This document shows, one piece after another, positions 6,482 to 8,056 of a DNA stretch of 8,056 nt. A model generated the notes under the pieces. It searched no databases, had not been told where the DNA came from, and saw only the letters and a program-made list of their open reading frames with translations. Position numbers and translations under genes: made by a program. The DNA is from an uncultured Ilumatobacter sp. (lineage in GTDB: Bacteria > Actinomycetota > Acidimicrobiia > Acidimicrobiales > Ilumatobacteraceae): positions 1 to 8,056 of the forward strand of contig CALKNK010000048.1 of assembly GCA_938091165.1 (NCBI GenBank). The letters run 5' to 3'. Numbering within the stretch: the first letter of the stretch is position 1; each line of letters begins with the position of its first letter.

Positions 6482-7387
6482 ATGAATGTCGTCGTGGTTG
6501 GGGGAGCGGGGTTTATAGGTTCGCACCTCGTCGATCGCTTGCTTGCTGAATCTCACCATGTCGACGTGATCGATGACCTGACAACAGGTACGTTGGGCAA
6601 TCTGGCCGAGGCGCGCGCAGCCGGTGGCAGCCTCAAGATCCACCACCTTGACGCAGCGTCTCCCGAGGCCGCATCACTGATCGGTATGAGACGTCCCGAC
6701 GTAGTGTTTCACCTTGCTGCATTTCCTCGCCGAGTCACGTCGATCCAAGATCATGGGGTTTCGTTCACGCGCTCACTTGCGGTGATTGAGGCCGCCCGAC
6801 AGCACCGTGTTGGACGAATCGTCGTCGCGCTGCCTGCGACATCGTTGTATGGACATCCAGCAGCTAACTCGCTCCCGGTCAAAGAAAGCGATCCGGTGCC
6901 GCTCGGCGTGCGGGGCGTCGTGGCCCGAGCAGTGCTTGATGTGTTGAGTGAGTACCGAGAAGCCGAAGGACTGGAGTTTGCAGCGTTGTCGCTGGCTTCG
7001 GTATACGGGCCGCGTCAAGCTCCGAGCGGTGGCGTGATCGCCGCTTTTCACGATGCTCTGGTTTCAGGCAAGCAGCCAGAGTTGCATGGCGATGGCCGCC
7101 AAACGCGGGACTTCGTGTACGTTGACGACGTAGTCGACGCTCTGGTCCGCGCTGCTGATCGGAGCAGTGGGCTCATGATCAATATTGGGTCAGGTAAGCA
7201 AACTGCGGTGCGTGATCTGTGGAATCAGATGAGCGGTGGTGCGGTCAACAGTCCGATCGAAGTCCCGGGACGCCGCAACGAACTCCAACGGTTTGCGGTG
7301 TCATCGGTACGCGCCAGAATTCACCTGGGGTGGTCATCGTGGACCGATCTGGCCGCCGGTCTGGCCCGAGTGCGATCAACCGGCTGA
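6482..7387 (+). CDS. NAD-binding sugar epimerase/dehydratase-like SDR lacking the catalytic triad
   Basis: Extended short-chain dehydrogenase of 301 residues, near the usual 300-330. Cofactor features are intact: GGAGFIG (7-13), an acidic end to strand 2 (VIDDL, 29-33) that favours NAD, and FHLAAF (76-81). Substrate-side landmarks are also there: SLYGHP (121-126), SVYGPRQ (173-179), RDFVYVDD (209-216) and NIGSGKQT (234-241). The catalytic YxxxK is absent from the whole protein. Counting back from VYGPRQ with the standard spacing, Tyr and Lys are replaced by Arg144 and Ala148, and the catalytic Ser position (four before Tyr123) is Ala119, with Thr120 beside it. The reading frame is clean, so this is not simple decay. 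It may bind NAD or a nucleotide sugar without UDP-glucose 4-epimerase-type chemistry. An in-frame stop at 6458-6460 limits the start. It has its own apparent promoter and overlaps cofD tail to tail by 12 nt. The true function is unknown. Confidence 0.87.
   Translation: MNVVVVGGAGFIGSHLVDRLLAESHHVDVIDDLTTGTLGNLAEARAAGGSLKIHHLDAASPEAASLIGMRRPDVVFHLAAFPRRVTSIQDHGVSFTRSLAVIEAARQHRVGRIVVALPATSLYGHPAANSLPVKESDPVPLGVRGVVARAVLDVLSEYREAEGLEFAALSLASVYGPRQAPSGGVIAAFHDALVSGKQPELHGDGRQTRDFVYVDDVVDALVRAADRSSGLMINIGSGKQTAVRDLWNQMSGGAVNSPIEVPGRRNELQRFAVSSVRARIHLGWSSWTDLAAGLARVRSTG
7376..7387. other. tail-to-tail overlap with mirrored stop codons
   Basis: The last 12 nt of the SDR gene (plus) and of cofD (minus) are the same DNA, TCAACCGGCTGA. 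Codons on the two strands are in the same register, so each gene's TGA is the complement of a TCA serine codon in the other. The SDR ends Ser-Thr-Gly-stop and CofD ends Ser-Ala-Gly-stop. No hairpin with a U tract is seen here, so any terminators must lie inside the opposing genes or be factor-dependent. Confidence 0.9.
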
Positions 7388-8056
7388 CACGGCAGCGATC
7401 GCCACCTCACCGAGCGTCCGCGCGATTTCTGGCGTCGTCATAACAGACGGGGTGACGATGCAACGCATCCCCTCTGCGACGACGGCATCAACTAGGTGTG
7501 CGTCAGCGGGGTCAATGACAAGAGCGCTGGCTATTCCTGCGTAGAGGCGAGCGACACCGACCACTGAGGATTCGTGGCCGAGTTCAGTCATCATGCGTGC
7601 GGCGGGTCCCTTAAGTGCTGCTCCGCCAACGATGGGCGACACTGCAACGACTGAGTCGCGGCGGGCGCTCAGAATGTCGTCAGTGCCATCAAGCGATCGG
7701 ATCGGGCCGATCGATACGAGCGGATTGGACGGCGCAATGACGACAGTTTCAGCGTTTGTGAGGGCAAGTCGTGCACTATGACTCAGTTGGGCAACGCCGT
7801 CGAAACGTACATCGGTGATCGGAACACTGTGACGGAGGCGGACAAAGTAATCCTGAAAGGAGACGTCACCTTCGGTTGCCGTGGTCACAACGGTGGTTCG
7901 ACGCTCATCGGTCATCGGAACGAGCCGCAGTCCCAGTCCCCAAGCGGTGGTGATTTCCTCGGTCACTTCGGTCAGACTGGCGCCTTCAGTCAGTCGGGCC
8001 GTGCGATAGAAGTGTGTTGCAAGATCTTGGTCGCCGAGATTGAACCATCGCGTTGC
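7376..8056 (-). CDS. cofD: 2-phospho-L-lactate transferase family protein CofD/FbiA (F420 biosynthesis), 5' end outside window
   Basis: CofD/FbiA joins a guanylylated lactate-type donor (in mycobacteria, enolpyruvyl-diphospho-5'-guanosine) to the deazaflavin Fo, giving the F420-0 precursor in the cytoplasm. The frame is open from the right edge, giving 226 residues; actinobacterial FbiA is about 320-330, so around 100 N-terminal residues, including the glycine-rich opening motif, lie outside. Visible family motifs are WFNLGDQDLATHFYRT near the window-edge end, LTEVTEEITTAWGLGLRLVPMTD, SFQDYFVRLRH, the signature VVIAPSNPLVSIGPI, and VVAVSPIVGGAALKGPA, followed by GVARLYAG. A GTG at 7964-7966 could be taken as a start, but family similarity continues upstream to the edge, so it is internal. 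fbiB/cofE does not follow it here. It is probably a housekeeping neighbour of the polysaccharide genes. Identification is firm. Confidence 0.95.
   Translation of the reverse strand, partial: ATRWFNLGDQDLATHFYRTARLTEGASLTEVTEEITTAWGLGLRLVPMTDERRTTVVTTATEGDVSFQDYFVRLRHSVPITDVRFDGVAQLSHSARLALTNAETVVIAPSNPLVSIGPIRSLDGTDDILSARRDSVVAVSPIVGGAALKGPAARMMTELGHESSVVGVARLYAGIASALVIDPADAHLVDAVVAEGMRCIVTPSVMTTPEIARTLGEVAIAAVSAG

Noticed and set aside
7372..7402. Possible bidirectional terminator at the SDR/cofD junction
   Set aside because: GCGATCGC and the near-palindromic stop region are present, but there is no stem of useful length followed by a T run on either strand.

Overview
The window looks like the edge of a surface-polysaccharide (glycoconjugate) locus in a moderately GC-rich actinobacterium. 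A coenzyme F420 gene (cofD/fbiA), a ManB-like sugar-nucleotide synthase beside it, many GTG starts and two promoters that look leaderless all point to Actinobacteria. An Acidimicrobiia-type lineage is my best guess, but that is inference and I cannot confirm it from this sequence alone. No mobile element, CRISPR array, tRNA or rRNA was seen. Almost the whole window is coding.

Layout, left to right. (1) 1-797, minus strand: 5' part of a GDP-L-fucose synthase gene running off the left edge. (2) 798-924: divergent intergenic region with the control signals for both sides. (3) 925-4522, plus strand: three tightly packed GT-B glycosyltransferase genes (2-nt gap, then a 4-nt ATGA overlap), closed by a strong rho-independent terminator whose hairpin contains the last gene's stop codon. 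(4) 4606-6449, plus strand: a membrane-anchored, histidine-rich protein of unknown function, joined by a TGATG overlap to a ManB-like mannose-1-phosphate guanylyltransferase. A TANNNT box sits just upstream of the first gene and there is no Shine-Dalgarno. (5) 6482-7387, plus strand: an NAD-binding extended SDR, with its own apparent leaderless promoter, which lacks the catalytic Tyr, Lys and Ser of its family. (6) 7376-8056, minus strand: C-terminal two thirds of CofD/FbiA, overlapping the SDR gene tail to tail by 12 nt and running off the right edge.

How the genes fit together (inference). The guanylyltransferase would make GDP-mannose. GDP-L-fucose synthase, with a GDP-mannose 4,6-dehydratase not present here, would turn it into GDP-L-fucose. 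The three glycosyltransferases would add sugars to a lipid-linked or surface glycan at the inner face of the membrane. CofD belongs to cofactor F420 synthesis and is probably a chromosomal neighbour rather than part of the sugar pathway. From memory, M. tuberculosis also has fbiA-fbiB running tail to tail toward manB (Rv3264c), so the right half of the window may be an ancient actinobacterial arrangement and the left half a more variable glycan cassette.

Best leads for something undescribed: the His-rich membrane protein coupled to the ManB-like gene, and the catalytically degenerate SDR that follows it.
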